A DNA stretch of 64,000 nucleotides from positions 310,001 through 374,000 of the forward strand of contig NZ_JAEMUI010000001.1 of assembly GCF_016461715.1 (NCBI RefSeq), written 5' to 3'. A program made the translations under genes and the position numbers. This DNA comes from Marinomonas spartinae (lineage in GTDB: Bacteria > Pseudomonadota > Gammaproteobacteria > Pseudomonadales > Marinomonadaceae). Shown piece after piece: positions 29,108 through 40,364 of the stretch. The notes beneath the pieces are model-generated. The model was not told where the DNA came from. It saw only the letters and a list, made by a program, of their open reading frames with translations, and did no database searches. Each line of letters begins with the position of its first letter. Within the stretch, counting starts at the first letter, position 1.

Positions 29108-29136
29108 CACATATAACGTGAAGGTTAACAGGTGGA

Positions 29137-29164
29137 ATAAGCTAACTGAATTTCGTTAGCTTAT
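29137..29164. terminator. Hairpin between convergent aaeB-like and kinase genes
   Basis: Perfect ten-base arms ATAAGCTAAC (29137-29146) and GTTAGCTTAT (29155-29164) with an 8-base loop lie in the 75-base gap between converging genes. Neither side has a proper T tract, so termination may be weak. Confidence 0.5.
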
Positions 29165-29182
29165 GTTGGAAGAAGCCGATGA

Positions 29183-29863
29183 TTAAATAGTCATTATCCA
29201 ATCTGCTCTTGGTTTGCTTTTTGCGACGATGCCAGCGTTTAAGCCATCATTGTTTTGGATCCTTGACATCGCTTGAGCGTGCGTATATCCCCATGCTTTC
29301 ATGTGTCGCTGAGCTAAGCGTTCTATGGCAATTTCAAGAGGAACGTCTAAAAACCAATGCTGATCAAAAAGTGCAGTAGACTCTGCCCAGCCATCTTCTT
29401 GGTGAAGTAAATATAAGCCTTCCACGAAGACTAGTTTAATGTCTTTTGAAATAAGACAATCATTTTCGACAGGGTCGCCAACTTTATGGTCGAAACTTGG
29501 CCAAGCCACATCCTCTTCTTGATAGCCATTCTTTACTTTCTTAAGGCGTTCGATAAAAGCGGCGCTGTTAAATGTCCATGGGGCACCTCGACGCGAAAAG
29601 GCTTCTTCTGGATTAGGTAATAAGCTGAGCTCTTTTTTTGAGTAGTGAAAGCCATCCATAGAGAGACAAATCATTTGCCCCGGTTGGATTTCTTCCAGAC
29701 GTGATGAAAGATAGCTTGCTAACGTGCTTTTCCCCGACCCTGGGCCACCTGTTAATCCGATTAGCGTTCTCTCAGGCTTTTCAATGGCGCATTGCATGCG
29801 TTTGAGTGCGTGTTCGACATCGCTAGAGTAGGCATATAATTCATGCAGCTGCTCTTTGTTCAA
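29183..29863 (-). CDS. P-loop kinase of the nucleoside/nucleotide kinase family (FrcK/YggC-like)
   Basis: The 226-residue protein has a Walker A GLTGGPGSGKSTL near residue 35 and the phosphoribulokinase/uridine kinase-like LSMDGFHYSKKEL segment. WPSFDHKVGDPVEN and VFVEGLYLLH follow, all typical of the YggC/FrcK branch. The true phosphate acceptor (sugar, nucleoside or pantothenate-like) cannot be read from sequence. It is transcribed towards the efflux genes and has AAAAGGAGAA upstream of its ATG. Confidence 0.8.
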   Translation of the reverse strand: MNKEQLHELYAYSSDVEHALKRMQCAIEKPERTLIGLTGGPGSGKSTLASYLSSRLEEIQPGQMICLSMDGFHYSKKELSLLPNPEEAFSRRGAPWTFNSAAFIERLKKVKNGYQEEDVAWPSFDHKVGDPVENDCLISKDIKLVFVEGLYLLHQEDGWAESTALFDQHWFLDVPLEIAIERLAQRHMKAWGYTHAQAMSRIQNNDGLNAGIVAKSKPRADWIMTI

Positions 29864-30066
29864 AGGGAATTCTCCTTTTCTAGTGGGTAGACGTTTTTTT
29901 TAATATTCACTCTTTAACCATAGCATGAGATAAACGGTTATTCTGTGAAAACGTGATGGGTTTACATTTCATTTGATGTGACGCAAAAAAAGTAAACCAG
30001 CGACATAATGACAACGTATTGGTTGTTAAGAAGGTTTTATTTTTCACTAGAAGATAGGACGACGTT

Positions 30067-30366
30067 ATGACTCTAGATGAGATTAGTCAGGTTGCCATGT
30101 TTGATAAGGTTAAGATCCATTCCCTTGAGTCGAATTTATATCAAGTATCGGTGGTTTTAGATGGCGAAGAAGTGTTTGTGATGAATGATAAAGGGCGCTG
30201 TCTGACCAGTCATAATAAGCTGGATTTACAGTCGTTATTTAAAGACAAGCAAGTCGCTAAGATGGTGTTAATCCACCAAAGTGCCTATGACGAAATGGTG
30301 GGACAACCCGTTCGAGAAGGCAGCAATGTTCTTGAGGTGTCATTAGGCAATCCTAACCTGTCCTAG
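30067..30366 (+). CDS. Small conserved protein resembling DUF6482
   Basis: A 99-residue soluble protein with no signal peptide or membrane segment. The pattern SLESNLYQVSVVLDGEEVFVMNDKGRCL followed by LIHQSAYDEMVGQPVREG resembles the DUF6482 family of Pseudomonas-type bacteria, as I recall it. No function is known. It is a single gene with AGATAGGACGACGTT upstream; converging vanR ends 38 bases beyond it. The upstream gap (29864-30066) contains GGTTTAC/GTAAACC arms 26 bases apart but no convincing promoter. Confidence 0.7.
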   Translation: MTLDEISQVAMFDKVKIHSLESNLYQVSVVLDGEEVFVMNDKGRCLTSHNKLDLQSLFKDKQVAKMVLIHQSAYDEMVGQPVREGSNVLEVSLGNPNLS

Positions 30367-30404
30367 ATTGTCATGATGTCATGCAATGAATGGTTGAAAA
30401 AGGT

Positions 30405-31124
30405 CTACAGGCTAGTTCGGCCAATCACTTGCATTTCGTTTTCATTGCCTTCTTGTTCACAGAAAATCTTGGCATAACCTAGGGTGGCATTGGCGTGTTC
30501 TCGCATGATGGCTTCCGCTCGACTTCCTTGTCCATGAATGATGGCGTCGACGGCAGCATGATGTTGCATGTGAGCAAAGTTAAATCGTCGATATTCCCGT
30601 GATAAGTTATTTTTATCAAACGCTAATGCACTGATGGAGGCAAAGGGTAGGTGTTCATTGCGACTCAATGCTTCTTCTATGGCTGGATTATGGCTTGCCG
30701 TAATAATAATTTGATGAAAACGTTTATTGATGTCGTGGTATTGCTCAAGGTCTTGTTCGTCAATGGTGCCATTTAGGAAGAGTGCATCCCCTTGTTTTAA
30801 CAAATAGATTAGCTCTTCCTTATGAGCGTCAGATAACCCAATTTCAGCGGCTTGTCGAGCAGCCAAGCCTTCTAATACTCCTCTTACCTCAATTGAGCCT
30901 GTTATCTCTTCTTGAGTGACTTGCCTAACGATATAGCCTCGCCTTGGTAGCTTCGTTAATAGCCCTTCTTGCTCTAACGTTCGAAACGCGATACGCACAG
31001 GGGTTCGCGAGACGCCTAGTTCTTCCGATGTAGGAATTTCGGCCAGACGCTGCCCAGCGGGAAGCTCACCAGAAAGAATCATTTGTCGTAGGCGGCTAAT
31101 AACTTGTTGACCGGGTTTGCTCAT
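30405..31124 (-). CDS. vanR: GntR-family (FCD-type) repressor, probable VanR
   Basis: Transcriptional repressor of 239 residues. The N-terminal winged helix-turn-helix (about 1-70, RLAEIPTSEELGVSRTPVRIAFRTLEQEGLL) is followed by an FCD ligand-binding domain (about 80-225) with Asp/His residues for metal and effector. ATG 31124 is chosen because AAAGGACA sits 5 bases upstream; 14 extra upstream codons are open but lack a ribosome site. It is divergent from vanA, and the shared gap holds two VanR-type operators. Relief by vanillate is expected from the Caulobacter and Acinetobacter systems. Confidence 0.87.
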   Translation of the reverse strand: MSKPGQQVISRLRQMILSGELPAGQRLAEIPTSEELGVSRTPVRIAFRTLEQEGLLTKLPRRGYIVRQVTQEEITGSIEVRGVLEGLAARQAAEIGLSDAHKEELIYLLKQGDALFLNGTIDEQDLEQYHDINKRFHQIIITASHNPAIEEALSRNEHLPFASISALAFDKNNLSREYRRFNFAHMQHHAAVDAIIHGQGSRAEAIMREHANATLGYAKIFCEQEGNENEMQVIGRTSL

Positions 31125-31312
31125 GGTTGTCCTTTGTTCGTATCGGTTGAAATTAATTGAATGCATTGCTATGTCGATGCGCTGTATGGGGGGCAGTGCA
31201 ATGTGCTCCTATTTTATCTTAAAAAAAGTGTAAAGATGAGAAATAAGAAAGGTGCAATAAACGCTTATTAATCAAACTGTTGTGGTTTAAAACATTATTT
31301 TCTCTCTTTATT

Positions 31313-31324
31313 ATTGGATCCATT
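31313..31324. promoter_or_regulatory. Distal VanR-type operator (one mismatch)
   Basis: ATTGGATCCATT differs at one base from the perfect palindrome at 31364-31375. It begins exactly 51 bases from that copy, about five helical turns, so both could be bound on one DNA face. It is nearer to vanR and may mediate autorepression. Confidence 0.7.
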
Positions 31325-31363
31325 TTAGCTTAATCTGTTTTATTTTATCTGTTTTTTGTCTAT

Positions 31364-31375
31364 ATTGGATCCAAT
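31364..31375. promoter_or_regulatory. Proximal VanR operator, perfect palindrome
   Basis: ATTGGATCCAAT is a perfect 12-base palindrome, identical to the VanR operator described for Caulobacter crescentus. It lies 81 bases upstream of the vanA ATG and 6 bases before a -10-like TATTCT, so a bound repressor would block RNA polymerase. Confidence 0.85.
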
Positions 31376-31455
31376 GTTTGGTATTCTGGTAAGACGCTTC
31401 AATGCACTGCCGTCGTGTGAAGCGCTTAAAAAGAAAAATAAAAAGGAGAGAAAAC

Positions 31456-32574
31456 ATGAAAGAACAAACTTATCCTAAGAATGCTTGGTATGTGGCTGCG
31501 ATGTCTGACGAAGTGGCGGGTAGTAAACCACTGGGTCGCAAGATCTGTGGCGAGAATATCGCTTTTTACCGTTCGCATAATAATGAAATCGCGGCTGTAT
31601 TGGACTTTTGTCCTCATCGTGGAGCTGCTTTATCGTTGGGTTATGTGGAAGACGGACTGTTAGTCTGTGGTTACCATGGTTTGAAGATGGGCGCGGATGG
31701 TAAAACAAAAGAGATGCCACTCCAGCGTGTGCAAGGCTTTCCTTGTATGAAATCTTACGCGGTTGAAGAGCGCTACGGATTCATCTGGGTGTGGCCAGGC
31801 GACCAAACCAAAGCCGATAAAGAGTTGATTCCGCACCTAGAATGGGCCGTTAACCCTGAGTGGGCTTATGGTGGTGGGTTATACCATATCAATTGCGATT
31901 ATCGCTTAATGGTTGATAACCTGATGGATTTGACCCACGAAACCTATGTACACGCCACCAGTATCGGCCAAAAAGAAATCGATGAATCACCGGTATCAAC
32001 CAAAGTAGACGGCGATACTGTTATTACCAGTCGCTTTATGGAAAATATTATGGCTCCGCCGTTCTGGAAAGCCGCTCTTCGAGCTAATGGTTTAGCTGAT
32101 GATGTGCCAGTAGATCGTTGGCAAATCTGTCGATTTACTCCGCCTTCCCATGTGTTAATTGATGTTGGTGTTGCCCATGCCGGTCATGGTGGTTTTGAAG
32201 CGCCAGAAAACAAAAAAGCCGGTAGTATTGTGGTGGACTTCATTACCCCTGAAACCGAAACCTCTATTTGGTATTTTTGGGGAATGGCGCGACACTTTAA
32301 GCCCGAAGATCAAGCCTTAACGGATTCTATTCGTGAAGGACAAGGCAAAATCTTTGCAGAAGATTTAGAGGTGTTGGAACGTCAACAAGAGAATTTACTG
32401 GCTTTTCCTGATTACCAGCTATTAAAACTTGATATTGATGCCGGAGGGGTACAATCCCGTCGTGTGATCAACCGTATTATCAATGAAGAAAGAGCTCAGC
32501 AAGAGCAGGCAAATCCGTCTAAACGTTCGTCTGGAGCACAGCAATCGGCCCCATTACAAGAAGTGTCTTTTTAA
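31456..32574 (+). CDS. vanA: Vanillate O-demethylase oxygenase subunit VanA
   Basis: Rieske non-heme iron oxygenase that, with VanB, converts vanillate to protocatechuate and formaldehyde. It is 372 residues. The N-terminal Rieske cluster site is CPHR and CGYHGL (about 44-66). The mononuclear iron site is NLMDLTHETYVHATS near 155 (Asp, two His). ATG 31456 follows AAAAGGAG; upstream in-frame codons are rejected. The C-terminus carries about 20 extra polar residues (KRSSGAQQSAPLQEVSF) compared with the usual 350-355. Confidence 0.93.
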   Translation: MKEQTYPKNAWYVAAMSDEVAGSKPLGRKICGENIAFYRSHNNEIAAVLDFCPHRGAALSLGYVEDGLLVCGYHGLKMGADGKTKEMPLQRVQGFPCMKSYAVEERYGFIWVWPGDQTKADKELIPHLEWAVNPEWAYGGGLYHINCDYRLMVDNLMDLTHETYVHATSIGQKEIDESPVSTKVDGDTVITSRFMENIMAPPFWKAALRANGLADDVPVDRWQICRFTPPSHVLIDVGVAHAGHGGFEAPENKKAGSIVVDFITPETETSIWYFWGMARHFKPEDQALTDSIREGQGKIFAEDLEVLERQQENLLAFPDYQLLKLDIDAGGVQSRRVINRIINEERAQQEQANPSKRSSGAQQSAPLQEVSF

Positions 32575-32741
32575 AAGCACGTAATGTGAGCTAGATTAAA
32601 TGGTGGGGCTTTTGCGATATATTAGCCATGTGGTTTTCTATCGTAAAAGCCTTAGACGAGTGGTGTAAATGTTATAGTCAGAGTGTGAAGGGATGCGCAT
32701 GAGGTCCTTTGCTTAGTTTGGCTTTAAATGTAGGGGGATGG
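32575..32741 (+). promoter_or_regulatory. vanA-vanB gap with possible internal promoter
   Basis: This gap of 167 bases holds TTAGAC (32652-32657) and TATAGT (32673-32678), 15 bases apart, a short but possible promoter for vanB. No terminator-like hairpin is seen. Confidence 0.25.
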
Positions 32742-33698
32742 ATGATTCCTGTTGTTGTTAGAAATTGTGTAGAAGAAGCTGAGAATGTAGTGCGTCTTGT
32801 TCTAGGTAGCCAAGACGGCTCTGCTTTACCTCCATATGAAGCGGGTGCACACATTGATCTTCATTTGCCAAGCGGTTTGATTCGTCAATATTCCTTGTGT
32901 CGTATGCAGTCAGAAGCGCAATATTATGAGATTGCTGTGCTGAAAGATGCCCAATCCCGAGGCGGCTCCCGTGAAGTGCACACCTTAAAGGTTGGGGATG
33001 AGCTCAATATTAGTGCCCCGCGTAATCATTTTTCACTAGCGAAAACTAAGCGCAAAGCCTTGTTAATTGCCGGTGGCATTGGTGTGACGCCATTGCTTCC
33101 AATGGCTCAGCAGTTGCACAAAATGGGGCTGCCGTTTGAGTTTCATTATTGTGCTAAGTCTCCTGATACCGCCGCATTTGCTAGGGCGCTTGAGTCCGGT
33201 TCGTTTGCCGATAAAATGCATTTTCACTACAGTCAAGTACCGTCATCCGGTCGTATGGATGTGGTCAATGTACTGTCTCAAAATGCTATGGACGGTGAGT
33301 TGTATGTTTGTGGCCCCGCTGATTTTATCAGTCATATTATTCAGCAGGCAGAGAATTTAGGTTGGCCTGATGAACGGGTGCATCGTGAATATTTCACAGC
33401 TCCTGATTTGGCTGAAGGCGATGCGACCAATACGGCTTTCAAAGTAAAAATTGCCAGCACGGGTGAGCTGTTAGAGGTGGCAGAAGATCAAACGATTTTT
33501 CAGGTATTGGAAAACAACGGCATCTTTGTTCCCGTCTCTTGTGAGTCCGGTGTCTGTGGCACTTGCCAAACGGGGGTGATTAGTGGCACCCCTGATCACC
33601 GTGACGTGTTTCTAACGGATAAGGAGCATAGTGAAGGGAAGTTTATTATGCCTTGTTGTTCGCGCTCGAAAAGTCCAGTGATTGAGCTGGATTTATAG
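32742..33698 (+). CDS. vanB: Vanillate O-demethylase reductase subunit VanB
   Basis: Class IA phthalate-dioxygenase-type reductase that passes electrons from NAD(P)H to VanA. The 318 residues comprise an N-terminal FMN/FAD barrel (RQYSLCRMQSE), a nucleotide-binding domain (AGGIGVTPLLPMAQ, YVCGPADFI) and a C-terminal plant-type 2Fe-2S ferredoxin domain with CESGVCGTC and the fourth Cys in PCCSRS. ATG 32742 follows AGGGGG; an upstream in-frame start lacks a ribosome site. The 167-base gap from vanA is longer than usual for this pair. Confidence 0.92.
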   Translation: MIPVVVRNCVEEAENVVRLVLGSQDGSALPPYEAGAHIDLHLPSGLIRQYSLCRMQSEAQYYEIAVLKDAQSRGGSREVHTLKVGDELNISAPRNHFSLAKTKRKALLIAGGIGVTPLLPMAQQLHKMGLPFEFHYCAKSPDTAAFARALESGSFADKMHFHYSQVPSSGRMDVVNVLSQNAMDGELYVCGPADFISHIIQQAENLGWPDERVHREYFTAPDLAEGDATNTAFKVKIASTGELLEVAEDQTIFQVLENNGIFVPVSCESGVCGTCQTGVISGTPDHRDVFLTDKEHSEGKFIMPCCSRSKSPVIELDL

Positions 33699-33699
33699 C

Positions 33700-33719
33700 G
33701 ATAACTCGCGCTAGTTATC
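33700..33719 (+). terminator. Weak hairpin after vanB
   Basis: GATAACT / AGTTATC arms of 7 bases with a 6-base loop sit just after the vanB stop. The downstream sequence is only moderately T-rich, so termination is uncertain. Confidence 0.4.
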
Positions 33720-33753
33720 CTTATTGTCTTTGTTTGTAATACATTCTGTTGGC

Positions 33754-33808
33754 TTGACGTAAATCCGTTGTGTTTTACATTGAGCCAACTGGCTGGCGAT
33801 GCTATTAT
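33754..33808 (+). promoter_or_regulatory. Two overlapping candidate pyrG promoters
   Basis: P1 is TTGACG (33754-33759), 16 bases, TACATT (33776-33781). P2 is TTGAGC (33780-33785), 17 bases, TATTAT (33803-33808). Both fit sigma-70 spacing, and either would give a leader of about 70-100 bases before the pyrG ATG at 33886. Confidence 0.6.
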
Positions 33809-33879
33809 ATCCTCCCGTCCTGAAGGGGTAATTCCTTTCATCATTAAATGTCACTTTTTCATATTTTAAGGCGGGTTAA

Positions 33880-35520
<1,641 letters not shown>

Positions 35521-35544
35521 GTCGAGCAAACAGGCAGTTTGTGA

Positions 35545-36873
<1,329 letters not shown>

Positions 36874-36886
36874 TTTGTAAAAACTT

Positions 36887-36917
36887 AAAAAAGGGAGGAC
36901 TCTGTTCTCCCTTTTTT
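36887..36917 (+). terminator. Intrinsic terminator after eno
   Basis: The eleven-base arms AAAAAAGGGAG and CTCCCTTTTTT form a perfect stem with a 9-base loop, and the second arm ends in a T run. Confidence 0.9.
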
Positions 36918-36979
36918 ATTTTGTTTTTAGCGAAATCCTTCGATAATAAGGACTCGTTTTGTTATCTGCTGAGGGCGTT

Positions 36980-37255
36980 ATGCCACGTTTATTATTTGCC
37001 TTGTTTGCCTTAGCTATTGGCTATCAGTCTTATCATTTGTACTACGGTGATCAAGGTGTGAAGCGCCAAGAAGAATTGGCGAAACAAATTGCCTATCAGG
37101 AGCGTGTGAATTTGCATCTTAAGCAGCGTAATGAGGCACTTAGAGCACAAGTAGATGATCTTCGTTCTGGTGAAGAGGCCGTAGAGGAACATATCCGTAC
37201 GGATCTTCAATATATTAAAGACGGCGAAGTGTTTTATCGGATAGTTGACAAATGA
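36980..37255 (+). CDS. ftsB: Cell division protein FtsB
   Basis: Bitopic septum protein that joins FtsL and FtsQ in the divisome. From ATG 36980 (GAGGG upstream) it has 91 residues: a membrane helix (PRLLFALFALAIGYQSYHLYY), a coiled coil (about 30-62) and the C-terminal EHIRTDLQYIKDGEVFYRIV that matches FtsB. An in-frame TTG 7 codons earlier also has a possible ribosome site, but the ATG aligns with the family. It overlaps ispD by 4 bases. Confidence 0.93.
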   Translation: MPRLLFALFALAIGYQSYHLYYGDQGVKRQEELAKQIAYQERVNLHLKQRNEALRAQVDDLRSGEEAVEEHIRTDLQYIKDGEVFYRIVDK

Positions 37256-37959
37256 TACAACCTCTTTGGGTTATTATTCCCGCTGCTGGCATTGGCCAGC
37301 GAATGAAGGCTGATTGCCCTAAGCAATATATCCCACTATTGGGCAAAACCATTTTGGATCGTACCGTGGCCATTTTTGTGAACCACCCGATGATAGCAGG
37401 CGTTGCGGTTGGGCTTGGAGAGCTCGATGGGTACTGGGCGGACTCCTCATGGGTCAGTCACCCTCGTGTGTTTACTTATCAAGGAGGTATGGAGCGTTCC
37501 GATACCGTATTAAAGGGATTGGAATATTTATCGCAAGTTCAACAGGTCGCTGAGCAGGATGTGTTGGTGCATGATGCCGCAAGGCCATTATTAAGCCAAA
37601 GTGCATTAGAGCGCATTATTCAGCATCAAGGAGCCCAAGGGGCTATTTTGGCGATGCCAGCGCGGGATACGATTAAGCAACAAAAAGCCAATGGTAAGAT
37701 ACAAGCCACGATTGACCGTGATGGTATCTGGCTGGCTCAAACGCCACAGAAGTTTCCTGCTAGTGATTTGCTACAGGCGTTACGGAATATTCAAGCGCAA
37801 GGTGTGGCGATTACCGATGAATGTTCTGCGATGGAGTATACTGGATGGCAGCCTGATCTTGTGCTAGGAGAAAGCACCAATATCAAAGTGACCTTTCCTG
37901 AAGATTTACTCATCGCAGAAGCGCTTGTATCACATAATATCCACTCAATCAGTCAATAG
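37252..37959 (+). CDS. ispD: 2-C-methyl-D-erythritol 4-phosphate cytidylyltransferase
   Basis: Third MEP-pathway enzyme, 235 residues. The CTP-binding loop [19 protein letters not shown] is at the N-terminus. VHDAARPLL and the C-terminal [11 protein letters not shown] region are typical. It is translationally coupled to ftsB and is followed 17 bases later by ispF, the usual order. Confidence 0.97.
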   Translation: MIQPLWVIIPAAGIGQRMKADCPKQYIPLLGKTILDRTVAIFVNHPMIAGVAVGLGELDGYWADSSWVSHPRVFTYQGGMERSDTVLKGLEYLSQVQQVAEQDVLVHDAARPLLSQSALERIIQHQGAQGAILAMPARDTIKQQKANGKIQATIDRDGIWLAQTPQKFPASDLLQALRNIQAQGVAITDECSAMEYTGWQPDLVLGESTNIKVTFPEDLLIAEALVSHNIHSISQ

Positions 37960-37976
37960 GGATAGGAGTAATCATC

Positions 37977-38462
37977 ATGATGCCTTTTCGAATAGGTCAT
38001 GGCTTTGATGTGCATAAATTTGGGGAAGGTGATCACATTATTTTAGGCGGAGAACGCATTGCTTACTCACAAGGTCTGATTGCTCACTCCGATGGCGATG
38101 TGGTGTTGCATGCTTTAACCGACGCACTACTAGGCGCAGCGGCATTAGGCGACATAGGGAAACACTTTCCGGATACTGATGCGGCTTTTGAAGGCGCGGA
38201 TAGTCGATTGTTATTGAAAAAAGCGTATCAAGAAATTCAAAAAATGGGTTTTTCCGTTGGTAATGTCGATGTGACCATTATTGCTCAAGCGCCCAAAATG
38301 CGTCCGCATATCGATGCGATGCGGGCGAATATCGCAGAGGATCTTTCAATCGATATCGGGGCGGTCAATGTGAAGGCAACGACGACAGAAAAGCTCGGTT
38401 TTACGGGACGCAAAGAAGGCATTGCTGTGGAAGCGGTAGCGCTTATTTACCAGCCCGCATAA
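37977..38462 (+). CDS. ispF: 2-C-methyl-D-erythritol 2,4-cyclodiphosphate synthase
   Basis: Zinc-dependent MEP-pathway cyclase, 161 residues. The metal ligands lie in [10 protein letters not shown] and the signature [17 protein letters not shown] is complete; [16 protein letters not shown] is at the C-terminus. Two adjacent ATGs are possible starts. A gap of 83 bases separates it from truD. Confidence 0.97.
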   Translation: MMPFRIGHGFDVHKFGEGDHIILGGERIAYSQGLIAHSDGDVVLHALTDALLGAAALGDIGKHFPDTDAAFEGADSRLLLKKAYQEIQKMGFSVGNVDVTIIAQAPKMRPHIDAMRANIAEDLSIDIGAVNVKATTTEKLGFTGRKEGIAVEAVALIYQPA

Positions 38463-38545
38463 TCTGCTAATAGCAAATAGCATCATCTTATGTTTTGCAT
38501 GATGTGATGGACCCAACCAGAATACAATTGCAAAGTAGGTAGTGA

Positions 38546-39640
38546 ATGAATACCCAATGGGAGTACGCCTGGTCCACCCCCAAAGTGACGGGCGATTTAA
38601 AAACCACAGTACAAGATTTTTTTGTGGAAGAGCAGTTGGGATTTGAGCCTGATGGTCATGGGGAGTTTTATTTTGTTTTTATCGAGAAGCAAGGCATTAA
38701 TACGGATTTCTTAGCTAAGCGCTTAGCGCAAATGGCGGGTATCGCTGCGAATAAAGTCACTTATAGCGGCGTGAAAGATCGTCATGCGTGCACTCGCCAA
38801 TGGTTCTGTCTGCATATGATTAACAAAGAACCGGATTTAACCAATATTCAAGAAGCATTCCGTGAACCTGAAAAGGTTCGGGTGATCACACAGTCCCGTC
38901 ATTCGAAGAAATTGCGCACAGGTGCCCATGTTGGTAATCGTTTTGTGCTGCGCATTCGCGACATCAAAGGCGATTTGGAGGATCTGAAAAGCCGACTTGA
39001 GTTGATTAAAATGAGTGGTGTACCGAATTATTATGGCGCGCAGCGCTTTGGTATTAACGGCAATAATTTGCATAATGGCAAACCCTTTGTGCTCAAAGGG
39101 CGGCAAAGCAAAAGAAAGCTTTCTAAAACAGAAGGTTTTTGGTTATCTGCCATTCGCTCTTGGTTCTTCAATGAAGCGCTGAGTGCTCAGGTTAGAAATG
39201 GCATGTGGTGTCGATTGTGTGATGGCGATATTGTCCAATATCAAGGACGTGATGAGCAGTTTCGCTTGAAAGAAATGACGGCGTCGATGCATTTACAAGC
39301 GGTATTAGGTAACGTGCATCCCGTTCTGCCATTGATTTGCGAAGGTTGGCAAGATGGCACAGGAACACAGCGAGAAGCGGTTATCATCGAATCCGTTCGC
39401 CAAGAAGGGGAGTTAATGCAGGCCTTAATTGACTTTGGCTTAAGCCGAGAGAGCCGCTTGGCGCGACTGATGCCGACTGAGATGGCCTGGGAATTGCTTG
39501 AAAAGCCCAACGAACAGACTCAACTCATTGTTGAGTTTTCCCTGTCTAAAGGATGTTTCGCCACCAGTATTTTACGCGAAATGATACATGTAACAGACAA
39601 ATCAGCTGAGAAATACCATGAGAATATTGATCGCCAATGA
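38546..39640 (+). CDS. truD: tRNA pseudouridine(13) synthase TruD
   Basis: Isomerises U13 in tRNA(Glu). It is 364 residues. The catalytic Asp lies in VTYSGVKDRHACTRQWF near residue 80; the core motif NYYGAQRFGINGNNL and the inserted TruD domain follow. It overlaps the surE start by 23 bases, a conserved truD-surE arrangement. Confidence 0.96.
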   Translation: MNTQWEYAWSTPKVTGDLKTTVQDFFVEEQLGFEPDGHGEFYFVFIEKQGINTDFLAKRLAQMAGIAANKVTYSGVKDRHACTRQWFCLHMINKEPDLTNIQEAFREPEKVRVITQSRHSKKLRTGAHVGNRFVLRIRDIKGDLEDLKSRLELIKMSGVPNYYGAQRFGINGNNLHNGKPFVLKGRQSKRKLSKTEGFWLSAIRSWFFNEALSAQVRNGMWCRLCDGDIVQYQGRDEQFRLKEMTASMHLQAVLGNVHPVLPLICEGWQDGTGTQREAVIIESVRQEGELMQALIDFGLSRESRLARLMPTEMAWELLEKPNEQTQLIVEFSLSKGCFATSILREMIHVTDKSAEKYHENIDRQ

Positions 39641-40364
39641 TGATGGGATTGATGCTGTCGGCATTAATACTTTAGCGCAAGCATTACAAGAAAAATACGA
39701 TATTTTAGTGGTCGCTCCAGACCGTAATCGTAGTGGTGCGAGTAACTCGTTAACACTAACGCGCCCAGTGCAACCCACTAAAGTAACTGATAAATACTAC
39801 CGAGTGGATGGGACACCGACTGATTGTGTGAATTTAGCCTTGTCGGGGGTGATTGATGGACAGGTGGATCTAGTGGTCTCTGGTATCAACCATGGCGCCA
39901 ATCTGGGGGATGATGTGATTTACTCAGGTACTGTAGCGGCAGCAATGGAAGCTCGGCATCTTGGCCAACCAGCCTTGGCAGTTTCTTTAGTGGGAAGCAC
40001 GTATTTTGAGACGGCGGCTGAAGTTGTTATGAAACTCTTAGACGATGCTAAGAGTCTAACCCTTGCCCCTGGTATTTTGCTGAATATTAATGTACCTGAT
40101 GTGCCTTATAGTGAGTTAAAGGGGATTAAAGTGACACGTTTAGGGTATCGTCAGCGTGCGCAAGAAGCAATTAGTGCACAACACCCAAGAGGTTTACCAA
40201 GTTTTTGGATTGGCGCTTTATCTGAGCCTCATGATGCTTCAGAAGGGACGGATTTCCACGCGGTGCAAGAAGGATATGTTTCCATTACCCCTATCCATAC
40301 TGACATGACGTGTTATGACGCAAAACAGCCATTAGATGCTTGGGTTCGTTCTTTTGATCTATGA
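39618..40364 (+). CDS. surE: 5'-nucleotidase SurE
   Basis: Metal-dependent nucleoside monophosphatase active in stationary phase, 248 residues. The metal site MRILIANDDG is at the N-terminus, with RNRSGASNSLT and VSGINHGANLGDDVIYSGTVAAA following. It overlaps truD upstream and pcm (4 bases) downstream. Confidence 0.97.
   Translation: MRILIANDDGIDAVGINTLAQALQEKYDILVVAPDRNRSGASNSLTLTRPVQPTKVTDKYYRVDGTPTDCVNLALSGVIDGQVDLVVSGINHGANLGDDVIYSGTVAAAMEARHLGQPALAVSLVGSTYFETAAEVVMKLLDDAKSLTLAPGILLNINVPDVPYSELKGIKVTRLGYRQRAQEAISAQHPRGLPSFWIGALSEPHDASEGTDFHAVQEGYVSITPIHTDMTCYDAKQPLDAWVRSFDL

Larger units (their letters stand above)
31125..31455. promoter_or_regulatory. vanR-vanA divergent control region
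   Basis: This AT-rich gap of 331 bases has no gene. It carries the two operators listed separately. A TATTCT at 31382-31387 is a plausible vanA -10, but its best -35 (TTGTCT, 31356-31361) is 20 bases away, so the promoter is not firmly placed. Another -10-like stretch on the minus strand lies beside the distal operator and could serve vanR. Confidence 0.5.

Noticed and set aside
31125-31455. Possible small gene in the vanR-vanA gap.
   Set aside because: Only short frames without ribosome sites are present; the space is explained by two operators and divergent promoters.
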